Source: Protopterus annectens (Eukaryota; Chordata; Ceratodontiformes; Protopteridae). Taken from it: a DNA stretch of 64,000 nt. Below the pieces are notes generated by a model. The model saw only the letters and a program-made list of their open reading frames with translations, was not told where the DNA came from and did not search any database. Location: NCBI RefSeq assembly GCF_019279795.1, contig NC_056745.1:512121006-512185005 (forward strand). The letters run 5' to 3'. Within the stretch, counting starts at the first letter, position 1. Every line of letters starts with the position of its first letter. Shown piece by piece: positions 31,027-41,874 of this stretch. The translations under genes and the position numbers were made by a program.

Positions 31027-34000
31027 AATTACACAACGGCCAGCAGGTTCTGTTCCAAAAGCATTTTATTGAAGAATGTACATAGGATATAAAAATATAT
31101 CCTGCTCCAAACCGGTTTCGGTTACCCTTCTTCAGTGGAGCTGAAAAATATAAAGAAAGCCAAACACAACATCTGATTCCCTTTTATAGTGTCAGTCAAC
31201 ACAATAAACCAATCGAAATTCAAACACAAGTTCTTAATATTAAATGGGACCAGCACCCCATATTGTGAAAAAAAACAATTATTATATAAACAAATATGGG
31301 CCTTGCATAACAGCATACATACATCAAAAATAATATATATAGACCTAAATCAAAAATAAAATGAAAATAAAAATAAAAATGAAAATATAATGTACAAGAT
31401 ATCAATCACATAGTCAGACTCAAATATAAATATATAGAGCAAAATAATTGCTGATGTATTTTATAAACAGCAAAAAGCTCTACATAAATATAACATTAAT
31501 AAGTTTTTATATAATATTCTGGTATTATATAAGATCATATCTATCATAATAATGCAGGGATATATATCACAAAAATTGTATCACAAAAAATGTACTATAA
31601 ATGATCATTAATACCTGGCGGGAATAATGCACCCAAATGTATGATCCAATATTTCTCTTTTTGTGTCAAAATATTTTCCCAACCTTGTTGATGACTCCTA
31701 TCACCAACAATCCTGTCAATAATAGTGAACTTGAATTTTGCCGTGGGATGTTTCATAGTATGTAAATAAAGGGCATTAGTAGATTTTTTATTTTTAATAT
31801 TACTCCTATGTTCCCCAATTCTGATTCTAAGAGGCCTAGAGGTCTTGCCCACATAAAATGCAGAGCATTGACAGGTGGCAAGATATATAACCCAACTCAT
31901 CGAGCAATTACCAAAAAATTTTAAATCATAGACTTTACTAGTGTTGGCACTACTGAAAGATTTGGATTTGTTAATATCCAAACAGGACGTACAATGTCCA
32001 CAAGGAAAAGTGCCAATCAATTCTTTGCCCATAATGGTGAGCTGTTTATACCGTGCCCCTCCACTGCCATGATGTTTGAAATGTGAAAACATAGAGCCTA
32101 AAGTCTTTCCCTTTCTATAAGAAAATTGACAACGTGTCCCAAGGTGTTGTCTAAGAATATCATTAGCCATCAAGATATTCCAATTTCTCTCCACCACTCC
32201 TCTAATAACCTGATTATTCCTGCCATATGTAGTAACTAATCTCAAGACCTCATCCCCTTTTTTATCTTGATGATGGTCCTTATATTGTAAAAGCTGATCC
32301 CTGGTTTTTTTGTCTGACCAATATTTAGCAGATTTGATATCATACACAGCATACCCTCTATCATAGAATCTATTAAAAAGATCCAAACTGGCTATCTCAT
32401 AGTCTTCCTGACTGGAATTAATTCTTTTGATACGGCAGAATTGAGATTTGGGGATGTTCCGGACAGTGTGGCGGGGGTGCATGCTCGAGGCATGTAGCAG
32501 TGTATTATATTCGGGATATTTCCTATATATTTTTGTGCCTAGCGTGTTATCTGGCTTCCTATATACACTAACATCCAAGAATTCAATATTGGACCTACTG
32601 CTATTAATAGTAAATTCGATGCCCCAAGGGTTACTATTGAGGTAGTCCACAAATTCTTTAAGATATTCCGCATCCGCCACACCATCCAACAATCATCAAG
32701 ATATCTGCGCCAGATATCTATTTCTATGATGTAAATATTGTGAGATGTATCATAAATTAAGTATTCTTCTAAGTACGCCATGAATAGATCTGCGTATATG
32801 GGTGCAAAAGATGCACCCATAGCAGTGCCTTGTAACTGCCAATAGCAGTCACCTTGAAAAAAGAATACATTTTTATTCAAAACATGCTCACACATACAGA
32901 TCAAAAGTGTATTAAATCCAGGCCGATATAAATTGGATTTCTCAAGCCAGTATTGTAATGCTTGAAGACCATGGGGAATACTGTGTATAAAGATTTTACA
33001 TCCAAAGTACAAAGTAGCCAGTTTGGTTCTAGTTCCATCTCTGCTATGATTTGTAAAAACTGTGTAGTATCCTTAATTCTAGCTCTTACCTGAGTTAACA
33101 AAGGTTTTAAATATTCAGTCAAAAACACTGAGAGTGGTTCCGTCAAAGAACCATGACCAGACACAATCGGACGGCCAGGTGGGGAAGTCAGGGATTTGTG
33201 TATTTTAGGCAATAGATAAAGTATCTGTTTATTAGGATCCTTAACTGTCAAATGTTTAACAATAGTATTGGACAAAATACCATTTTCAACTGCACTACTC
33301 AGGAACTCATCAATCTCCTTTTTAAAAGTAGTGGTCGGATCAATGTCCATTTTCCTATAACATTTATGGTCTGATAATTGTCTTAATCCTTCCTGTGTAT
33401 AATAATCCATATCCAAAACCACTACTGCCCCACCTTTGTCAGCCCTGACAATAGCAATGTCATTGTTATTTTTTAATTCCTCAAGTGCCTGTCTTTCAGT
33501 ATACTGAATATTGTCTGACATAATGTTAAAGCCATATGGCGGAAAATGTAAATCCCTAAGTACTGCCTGTTGAAAGGCAGTAACATGCATATTAGCAGGA
33601 GGTAGAAATGTAGATTTGAGAAACCTAAATTCAGTAGATCTTTGAGCTGTATTATTTGTCTGATCTGAAAAAAATATCTTAAGGTTTAAACGACGGCAAA
33701 ATTCCAAAATATCATTTACAGTTTGATATTGATCACAAAAAAATCCGGGTACAAACCCTAAACCTTTATTCAGTATTTTTTCTTGTTCCAATGTTAATTC
33801 AACCTTAGACAGATTAAGCACATTTTGAAAAGTAGTTTCATCTATCTTGGAAGTGGTTACATCTATTTTAGAAGAGCTTGCACTATTCCATCCATTGATT
33901 CCAGATCTGAACCTATTACGGTGTTTCCTCCCCCCTCGTCGTTTCTTCTTACCCCAAAAGGGGTAGGTATATTACTACTTTTTTTATAAGGTGAGAGGTC

Positions 34001-34124
34001 AGAGGTAATCCCCTCACTGTCAGTGGGGGAAGACTCATCACCCGAGGTGCTGGTATATGTCTGTTCCCTATTTTTAAGAATTGGTCTAGGTCGTTTCCTA
34101 GTTCTGGCACCACTCTTACCCACA
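31027..34124 (-). repeat. Left arm of the PLE inverted repeat
   Basis: Reverse complement of 36699-39777 with only scattered substitutions and a few small indels. The outer edge is AATTACACAACGGCC (31027) and the inner edge is near CCCACA (34124), where similarity stops abruptly. Confidence 0.92.
31109..31135 (-). ncRNA. Hammerhead-ribozyme-like motif, left arm
   Basis: On the minus strand: CTGAAGA, a short GGGTAACC hairpin, then CCGAAACCGGTTT. It keeps the order CUGAnGA, helix II, GAAA, helix III of a minimal hammerhead, as known in PLE terminal regions, but the fifth core base is A where U is normal. A 20-bp hairpin (31084-31103) lies next to it. Possibly degenerate. Confidence 0.35.
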
Positions 34125-34273
34125 CTGTATGGAGGAATATTGGTTATCCTTTCGTTCAGGTACTGTTTACTAAAGAATAATAGGCCGTCAACATTTTTTG
34201 AAACTATCGTGGACATTTTTTGCATATTGAGAGGGTCGGCGTATGGAATGTGTTGAATGGAGCACAGAGACAT
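31595..34273 (-). pseudogene. Penelope RT plus GIY-YIG endonuclease, frameshifted (left arm)
   Basis: 5'-truncated copy. A long open part (32901-33821) covers the first RT half (IVRADKGGAVVVLDMDYYTQ, LLPKIHKSLTSPPGRPIVSG, LCTLDVKSLYT). A small deletion after SLYT shifts the frame. The next part (32539-33012) has FFQGDCYWQLQGTAMGASFA (RT motif B region) and RRYLDDCWMVW (catalytic motif C, intact here). A second shift leads to 31595-32692, with a linker, a Cys-rich part (CGHCTSCLDINK) and the GIY-YIG nuclease (WVIYLATCQCSAFYVGKTSR, then RIGEHRSNI), ending in a stop at 31595. Upstream of 34124 the reading SLCSIQHIPYADPLNMQKM is not shared with the right arm. Confidence 0.88.
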
Positions 34274-36120
34274 TATGAATGTATTATGGACATTATTTTG
34301 ACTTTTATTCTGTCTTTGTAAACCATTGTATTATAACCTTTTCGGGCTTTCTGTTCTATGCCCTGTGATACGGAAGCATGAGGGCCTCTGATTAATAATA
34401 ACGACTCCTTTTGACTTGTATATTGCATTTCCAATTGGTCTAGTAACTAGGTTGTGCACATTATTAAGTGTTAATGTCTTTCATTGTATTTAAACATTTA
34501 TGTGTGTGCAATGTAATTTGGAATGTAATTTGGAATGCCGTTTGGGTTTGGCCTAAGAATTTATATATTATTCTAGGACCGAATATATATATGGTGACGT
34601 ATATTGTCTTTATACACAAATCAGGTATTCTGGGGTTACATTTGTAAGTCTGTATGAGGTATATTAATGCTTGTGTTTTCTATACTAGGAAGTGTTTTGG
34701 TATATCTTTCTGTACTCATTTGAGTACAAGATAGTGAGTGTGCCTCTTTTGCTGTTACATTTCTAGCCGTTGCCAGATATATATATTTATATGATGGTGG
34801 CTGGTCGAAATGGCATATTGTTTGATTATACAAGTTATGTTATAATCTACCATCTGATTTGCACTTAGTTATTTTGGGTTTATGATATACAATTGTGTTG
34901 ATATATGGTGGGATTATGTCGGGACCATCTGGGGTATCTCATACGAATCTATAGTACCTAGTTTTAGACCATTTATTCACTAGTGCATTTTCCTATGGGA
35001 TGCGTTAAAGTACTGGTGTATGAAAAATGGTGGGCTTGAACTAATGGTTATAATTTTGTCTACACTATCATAAGCTTATGTTTGGGGGTATGTTTGTACT
35101 CTCTTGGCATTACATTATTTTATGATTTGTTAACTAGTATTTGAAAATCGACTGGTTTGTGGCTCTTTAATTTGTAAATTGTCCACACTATATTGGATAG
35201 ATTTTTTGTGATATTTAAGTGATCGTTTGGACTATGATGATGCCAGATAGTTGGATTTCTATTTTGGCATGGTCCAAAGGCCCTTTAGCTATATGGTAAT
35301 ATAAGGATTTATAATTTTTGATATACAATATAGGGAAATATTACCCTTATATGGTGTGTCATACATATGGGATTAGATTATGGATATATAGGTATGAAGC
35401 TGGATAGAATATCATATAGGTATTTTTATGCCTTTTGATTTCTATGGTATTTAAAAATTATTTCTTAATATTGGTATAATACATTATTATCAGTCTTATT
35501 ATAAATATTAGGATATAAGACTGTGTTTTTTTTCATCAGATACCAATATTTTGAATCTTTTGCATTACCTATATTCAGTTGTTTATTTTGTTAAATACTT
35601 ATACTCTGTTCATATAAACTATCAGATAGGAATTGTTATTTGAGTTTGAACTGTACCTATTTATCAGTCATTTGGTTACTGTGATATAGGACTGTATCTT
35701 TTGTAATTAGACATTTATATTTTGAACACCTTTTGTATTATTTATATTCTGCAGGTTTGAGATTGTTTATCTTGCTAATGTTTAGACTATGTTCCTAAAA
35801 ATAATTTGATTGGATTTGTCATGCAATTTTTGAACTGAATCTACTCATTAGATATTATTATTATTCATCTATTGGCCATTTTTTAGGTCTTAATAAGGTT
35901 TTTTATTTACCTTGGATTTTGTGTCATTTGGTCAACATTGGTTAGCTGGACTTAGTGTAGTTGGTGTTTCCCCGAGTTACTGGTATTTTTACACGTAATA
36001 GATTCCATTACAATTGGATACAATTTATTCCTGCCTATTTTTGGCAGAGGTTATTTGAGGTTTTTTCCAGTTTTGGCACCACGTTCTTCCCCCCTTTTTG
36101 TTTTTGCTGGGACAGTTATT
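34274..36120 (+). other. PLE 5' region, AT-rich, no ORF
   Basis: About 1.85 kb of T/A-rich DNA with many TATAT runs between the truncated inverted copy and the first coding part of the plus-strand element. It has no protein-like frame. It probably serves as the 5' untranslated or promoter part of the full copy. Confidence 0.5.
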
Positions 36121-39100
36121 ATGAATCTGGACAGTATATTGCAGGGTATGTGTGCTGATAGAGAAGATATCCAGGTCTTTGGACTGGAATCGATCTCAAG
36201 CAACAGTTCTATGGACCAACAGACCACTCTTTCTAGTGATGGATGCCAATTTGCATTTTGTAATTTGGAAAAAGCCCTTAAGGGGCTGAGAGCAAATATT
36301 TGGCATCTACGCCTTTTTAAGGCCTATTTACATAAAAAATTAGTACCACGTGGACTTAGAATTAAGCTAAAGCCCATGGTCAGCAGATCTGAAGAGAGGC
36401 TGACCAATGAGTGGTTTGAGGCAGTTCAAGAGGGATCCATGAAGTTTGTACAAATATTGACAGATTATTATGAAAGGACAATAGACTCAAATATTGTTGA
36501 GATTAAAGAGTTAAGCAGTATTTGTAAACAATTTGAATCCAACACTAATTATGTGCGTTGGTTGCCAATTTATCAAAGGAATTGACCCAGTATGACAAAT
36601 TGACGAAAGAGAAAAGTTAAAAATTTCATAGGGATGTTAATGATTATGGGGGGACGTCCCTTTGGGCTTCAGAAATCAGTGAGATTTAAAGATATGTCTG
36701 TGGGTAAGAGTGGTGCCAGAACTAGGAAACGACCTAGACCAATTCTTAAAAATAGGAACAGACATATACCAGCACCGGTGATGAGTCTTCCCCCACTGAC
36801 AGTGAGGGGATTACCTCTGACCTCTCACCTTATAAAAAAAGTAGTAATATACCTACCCCTTTTGGGGTAAGAAGAAACGACGAGGGGGGAGGAAACACCG
36901 TAATAGGTTCAGATCTGGAATCAATGGATGGAATAGTGCAAGCTCTTCTAAAATAGATGTAACCACTTCCAAGATAGATGAAACTACTTTTCAAAATGTG
37001 CTTAATCTGTCTAAGGTTGAATTAACATTGGAACAAGAAAAAATACTGAATAAAGGTTTAGGGTTTGTACCGATTTTTTGTGATCAATATCAAACTGTAA
37101 ATGATATTTTGGAATTTGTTTAAACCTTAAGATATTTTTTTCAGATCAGACAAATAATACAGCTCAAAGATCTACTGAATTTAGGTTTCTCAAATCTACA
37201 TTTCTACCTCCTGCTAATATGCATGTTACTGCCTTTCAACAGGCAGTACTTAGGGATTTACATTTTCCGCCATATGGCTTTAACATTATGTCAGACAATA
37301 TTCAGTATACTGAAAGACAGGCACTTGAGGAATTAAAAAATAACAATGACATTGCTATTGTCAGGGCTGACAAAGGCGGGGCAGTAGTGGTTTTGGATAT
37401 GGATTATTATACACAGGAAGGATTAAGACAATTATCAGACCATAAATGTTATAGGAAAATGGACATTGATCCGACCACTACTTTTAAAAAGGAGATTGAT
37501 GAGTTCCTGAGTAGTGCAGTTGAAAATGGTATTTTGTCCAATACTATTGTTAAACATTTGACAGTTAAGGATCCTAATAAACAGATACTTTATCTATTGC
37601 CTAAAATACACAAATCCCTGACTTCCCCACCTGGCCGTCCGATTGTGTCTGGTCATGGTTCTTTGACGGAACCACTCTGTTTTTGACTGAATATTTAAAA
37701 CCTTTGTTAACTCAGGTAAGAGCTAGAATTAAGGATACTACACAGTTTTTACAAATCATAGCAGAGATGGAACTAGAACCAAACTGGCTACTTTGTACTT
37801 TGGATGTAAAATCTTTATACACGAGTATTCCCCATTGGGCGGGTCTTCAAGCATTACAATACTGGCTTGAGAAATCCAATTTATATCGGCCTGGATTTAA
37901 TACACTTTTGATCTGTATGTGTGAGCATGTTTTGAATAAAAATGTATTCTTTTTTCAAGGTGACTGCTATTGGCAGTTACAAGGCACTGCTATGGGTGCA
38001 TCTTTTGCACCCATATACGCAGATCTATTCATGGCGTACTTAGAAGAATACTTAATTTATGATACATCTCACAATATTTACATCATAGAAATAGATATCT
38101 ATATCTTGATGATTGTTGGATGGTGTGGCGGATGCGGAATATCTTAAAGAATTTGTGGACTACCTCAATAGTAACCCTTGGGGCATCGAATTTACTATTA
38201 ATAGCAGTAGGTCCAATATTGAATTTTTGGATGTTAGTGTATATAGGAAGCCAGATAACACACTAGGCACAAAAATATATAGGAAATATCCCGAATATAA
38301 TACACTGCTACATGCCTCGAGCATGCACCCCCGCCACACTGTCCGGAACATCCCCAAATCTCAATTCTGCCGTATCAAAAGAATTAATTCCAGTCAGGAA
38401 GACTATGAGATAGCCAGTTTGGATCTTTTTAATAGATTCTATGATAGAGGGTATGCTGTGTATGATATCAAATCTGCTAAATATTGGTCAGACAAAAAAA
38501 CCAGGGATCAGCTTTTACAATATAAGGACCATCATCAAGATAAAAGGGATGAGGTCTTGAGATTAGTTACTACATATGGCAGGAATAATCAGGTTATTAG
38601 AGGAGTGGTGGAGAGAAATTGGAATATCTTGATGGCTAATGATATTCTTAGACAACACCTTGGGACACGTTGTCAATTTTCTTATAGAAAGGGAAAGACT
38701 TTAGGCTCTATGTTTTCACATTTCAAACATCATGGCAGTGGAGGGCACGGTATAAACAGCTCACCATTATGGGCAAAGAATTGATTGGCACTTTTCCTTG
38801 TGGACATTATGCGTCCTGTTTGGATATTAACAAATCCAAATCTTTCAGTAGTGCCAACACTAGTAAAGTCTATGATTTAAAATTTTTTGGTAATTGCTCG
38901 ATGAGTTGGGTTATATATCTTGCCACCTGTCAATGCTCTGCATTTTATGTGGGCAAGACCTCTAGGCCTCTTAGAATCAGAATTGGGGAACATAGGAGTA
39001 ATATTAAAAATAAAAAATCTACTAATGCCCTTTATTTACATACTATGAAACATCCCACGGCAAAATTCAAGTTCACTATTATTGACAGGATTGTTGGTGA

Positions 39101-39206
39101 TAGGAGTCATCAACAAGGTTGGGAAAATATTTTGACACAAAAAGAGAAATATTGGATCATACATTTGGGTGCATTATTCCCGCCAGGTATTAATGATCAT
39201 TTATAG
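36121..39206 (+). pseudogene. Penelope RT plus GIY-YIG endonuclease, frameshifted (full copy)
   Basis: N-terminal part open at 36121-36585 (MNLDSILQGM, LRANIWHLRLFKAYLHKKLV, GLRIKLKPM), typical of the helical PLE N-terminus. Frames change near 36610 and 36700. RT half one is open at 37219-37686 (NNDIAIVRADKGGAVVVLDM); a four-base deletion near 37680 breaks it. RT half two is open at 37683-38147 (CTLDVKSLYTSIPHWAGLQA, LQGTAMGASFAPIYADLF); an eight-base deletion near 38100 destroys the YLDD block that the left arm keeps. The linker is open at 38113-38784; a one-base loss breaks it before the GIY-YIG part (38769-39206, VIYLATCQCSAFYVGKTSR), which ends in a stop at 39206. The nuclease module itself looks intact. 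Confidence 0.9.
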
Positions 39207-39777
39207 TACATTTTTTGTGATACATTTTTTGTGATATATATCCCTGCATTATTATGATAGATATGATCTTATATAATACCAGAATATTATATAAAACTTA
39301 TTAATGTTATATTTATGTAGAGCTTTTTGCTGTTTATAAAATACATCAGCAATTATTATGCTCTATATATTTATATTTGAGTCTGACTATGTGATTGATA
39401 TCTTGTACATTATATTTTCATTTTTATTTTTATTTTCATTTTATTTTTGATTTAGGTCTATATATATTATTTTTGATGTATGTATGTATGCTATTATGCA
39501 AGGCCCATATTTGTTTATATAATAATTGGTTTTTTTCACAATATGGGGTGCTGGTCCCATTTAATATTAAGAACTTGTGTTTGAATTTCGATTGGTTTAT
39601 TGTGTTGACTGACACTATAAAAGGGAATCAGATGTTGTGTTTGGCTTTCTTTATATTTTTCAGCTCCACTGAAGAAGGGTAACCGAAACCGGTTTGGAGC
39701 AGGATATATTTTTATATCCTATGTACATTCTTCAATAAAATGCTTTTGGAACAGAACCTGCTGGCCGTTGTGTAATT
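36699..39777 (+). repeat. Right arm of the PLE inverted repeat
   Basis: Pairs with 31027-34124. The arm is 3,079 bp against 3,098 bp on the left; the difference is explained by small deletions in both arms. Confidence 0.92.
39669..39739 (+). ncRNA. Hammerhead-like motif, hairpin and poly(A) signal at the PLE 3' end
   Basis: 39669-39695 is CTGAAGAAGGGTAACCGAAA followed by CCGGTTT (see the left-arm twin). 39701-39720 is a perfect inverted hairpin AGGATATATTTTTATATCCT. AATAAA follows at 39734-39739, about 40 bases before the element end. Confidence 0.4.
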
Positions 39778-39790
39778 ATACAAGAAGCCA
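39776..39790. repeat. Right copy of the 15-bp direct repeat flanking the PLE
   Basis: TTATACAAGAAGCCA, identical to 30963-30977. Its first two bases overlap the element end. Confidence 0.75.
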
Positions 39791-40506
39791 CCTGGTCTAG
39801 CACATAAATGATACTACATATGCAAAAATACTTAAATGTCACTAGGTTTAAAGGTGGAGTTGGAGTAAAAAATAGGGTACCAGAAGAAACTGCCAGTGAG
39901 CAGACAAATGTAAACTTCAAGGAACAGTATATCCAAGAAGAATGACAAAACAACTAAGCAACCTGCTCATGCCTGGTCTGAAATTAGAGTAGGTACATTC
40001 ACCCGCTGCAAGGACACAAAATCCTTGGACACAGGCAACTAAAAAGCAAAAAATTGGCATGTCACTGTTCAATGTACAGGTGAAAATGGTTTTCCCTTGG
40101 AGGGGTGGTGGAAGAATATGTCCTCTCCTGTTTGGTATCTACTTTTCTGAAGTACAGGCTAATACAGAAGGTCTTTGGCTAACAAAGTTCACAGATGACT
40201 GCAAACTAGAAGCCATAACTGAAACTCCTAACAATGTGGACATCCTACAAAAGGGCCTCACTGAGACAGATGCCTGGTGTCAAAGCCATGGCCTCAAGCT
40301 CAGTGCCAAAAAGTGCATTGTCATCCCTTTTGGTAAAAACTATGTACCCATGAGCTACCACATAGGTGGTAGTCTACTTAACACCAAAAGTGTGATGAGA
40401 TCTTGGGACACAGGAGGACAGTAGTCTCTCCTTTGATAATCACATCGCCACTGTACTCAGGAAATCCTTCTACGTGACACACCATCACAAAAGGCTTCTC
40501 ATCCAG

Positions 40507-40532
40507 AAAAAAAAAAAAAAAAAAAAAAAAAA
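40507..40532 (+). repeat. A26 run inside the LINE fragment
   Basis: Twenty-six A in a row between two coding blocks of the LINE. It is not at the 3' end and could mark an internal join or a slippage expansion. Confidence 0.85.
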
Positions 40533-40990
40533 GAAGAGGTCACTGTTCCCCTCTACTTGTCACTCAGACCCATTAGAGAGTACAATGCCCCTTTTGGTAT
40601 GCATCTCACAAGACATCTACAACTGGAAAGGCCACAGAAATACCTCACAAAGAGGATTACTGGTCTCAAACAGATGCCCTACGCAGACAGTCTCAAAAAA
40701 CTCCAGCCTTACTCAGTCGCATATCGCCTACTCAGAGGCGATCTCTGCCCAACATACAAAGCTGTGTCAAATCCAGAGCTGTTGGACATGCTCCACTTAA
40801 AATCCCAATCCCTCCGAGCTGCATGATCTAGGGCCCTAAACCATGTCACCACAATAAACAGAACATGCTCGACGGATAGATTCCTGTCCCAGAGACTTCC
40901 CATACTCTGGAACAAATTTTTTTTTTATTTACATTTGTTGACCGGGAAAATCCGACTGGACACAGGTCCTTATATCAAACAAAGCTCCTC

Positions 40991-41330
40991 ATTAGCACTC
41001 AAGAAAAATCTTGATGATTGGATGGGAAATAGGAAATTCACCCCAGGATCACCTCTGCTTCTCTGCACGACAGGGGCAAAGGAAATTTTTTATAGGCCCA
41101 AGGGCCGATAGCATAGTACCTACCTATAAACCTATTAGCACTCTTCAAGAAAAATCTTGATTGGATGGGAGGTAGAAAGTTCACCCTGGGATTGCCTCTG
41201 TGGCTCTGCTAGAGAGGGGCACAGGAAAATAATTTTCTTGGGTGGCGAAAGCCAGGGTACCTTTTTGGCTGGGCTTGTATGGGCCCCTAGGGCTTTTGGC
41301 CTGGTGCCTGCCTATGAACCTATAAGCACT
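40991..41330 (+). repeat. Imperfect tandem duplication in the LINE 3' tail
   Basis: Two units begin ATTAGCACTC ... AGAAAAATCTTGAT at 40991 and 41133 and run through GATTGGATGGGA to CCTATAAACCTATTAGCACT or CCTATGAACCTATAAGCACT. The second unit has extra sequence. Confidence 0.75.
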
Positions 41331-41625
41331 TATGGCGGTCTGCCAAACCAGAAATGAAACAACCAGCATCAGGTTTACAAGCATAAATGACTAAGGGTAT
41401 GCTCGCCAGTCCAAAAATACAGAAGGCATCAACATCCAAACGGCAAAGACGTGGGATATACAAGAATACCATGCTGCCCTTACCAACCACTGTCAAAAAT
41501 GCAAGTCAGACAGTAAGAACAAAATGCTAACAGGCAGACATTGGCTGCCTGGGGACTTAAAGCTAGGAAACTAGCTACAGTGCTGCTGACTATCCCAAAC
41601 TGAGCCAGAGATAATAAAAGTGACT

Positions 41626-41857
41626 TGTTGGGTCTTTCGGCTTTTCCCGGTTAGGGGTCGCCACAGCGGAACTCCGGTCCGCTAATGATTGGTAGTTGAT
41701 TTTTAAGTGCTGAGTTACCAGCTCTGACGCACAACCTTCAACGAAGTTACCAGCCCATTCACGTATGTCTCCACGCAGAAGACACTAGCTGAGAATCGAA
41801 CCGGACAGCGTCTTACTGTGAGGCGACAACGCTACCGCAGCACCACCACAGCGGGTT
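41626..41857 (-). mobile_element. tRNA-derived SINE
   Basis: Same family as 28974-29251. On the minus strand, a tRNA-like head (TGGTGCTGCGGTAGCG as A box, GGTTCGATTCT as a good B box) is followed by a tail ending CGACCCCTAACCGGGAAAAG. It is flanked by a 17-bp direct repeat (AGATAATAAAAGTGACT at 41609-41625 and 41858-41874). It is about 46 bp shorter than the other copy. Confidence 0.87.
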
Positions 41858-41874
41858 AGATAATAAAAGTGACT

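Larger units (their letters stand above)
31027..39777 (+). mobile_element. Penelope-like retrotransposon, inverted-repeat arrangement
   Basis: A full plus-strand PLE (about 34125-39777) preceded by a 5'-truncated copy in opposite orientation (31027-34124). The arms are nearly identical over 3.1 kb. Inverted or tandem partial copies are usual for Penelope-like elements. The protein carries RT and a GIY-YIG endonuclease. Flanked by a 15-bp direct repeat, with a 49-bp extension on the left only. Confidence 0.93.
40060..41340 (+). pseudogene. LINE reverse transcriptase 3' part (CR1/L2-like), copy 2
   Basis: 5'-truncated non-LTR element of the same family as 22749-23700. It starts in RT (CPLLFGIYFSEVQANT, then LTKFTDDCKLEAITE with an intact DD pair; 40059-40424) and continues WCQSHGLKLSAKKCIVIPFG. 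After an A26 run come the thumb and C-terminal parts: RPIREYNAPFGMHLTRHLQL, MPYADSLKKLQPYSVAYRLL, RGDLCPTYKAV, then readings like CSTDRFLSQRLPILWN and SSLALKKNLDDWMGN. The 3' tail is partly duplicated (40991-41132 and 41133-41330). Frameshifted and inactive. Confidence 0.82.

Noticed and set aside
31027-39777. A palindrome from an assembly fold-back
   Set aside because: The arms differ by several indels and substitutions, the spacer is unique, and the outer flanks carry a direct repeat, which favours a real insertion. Reads should still be checked.
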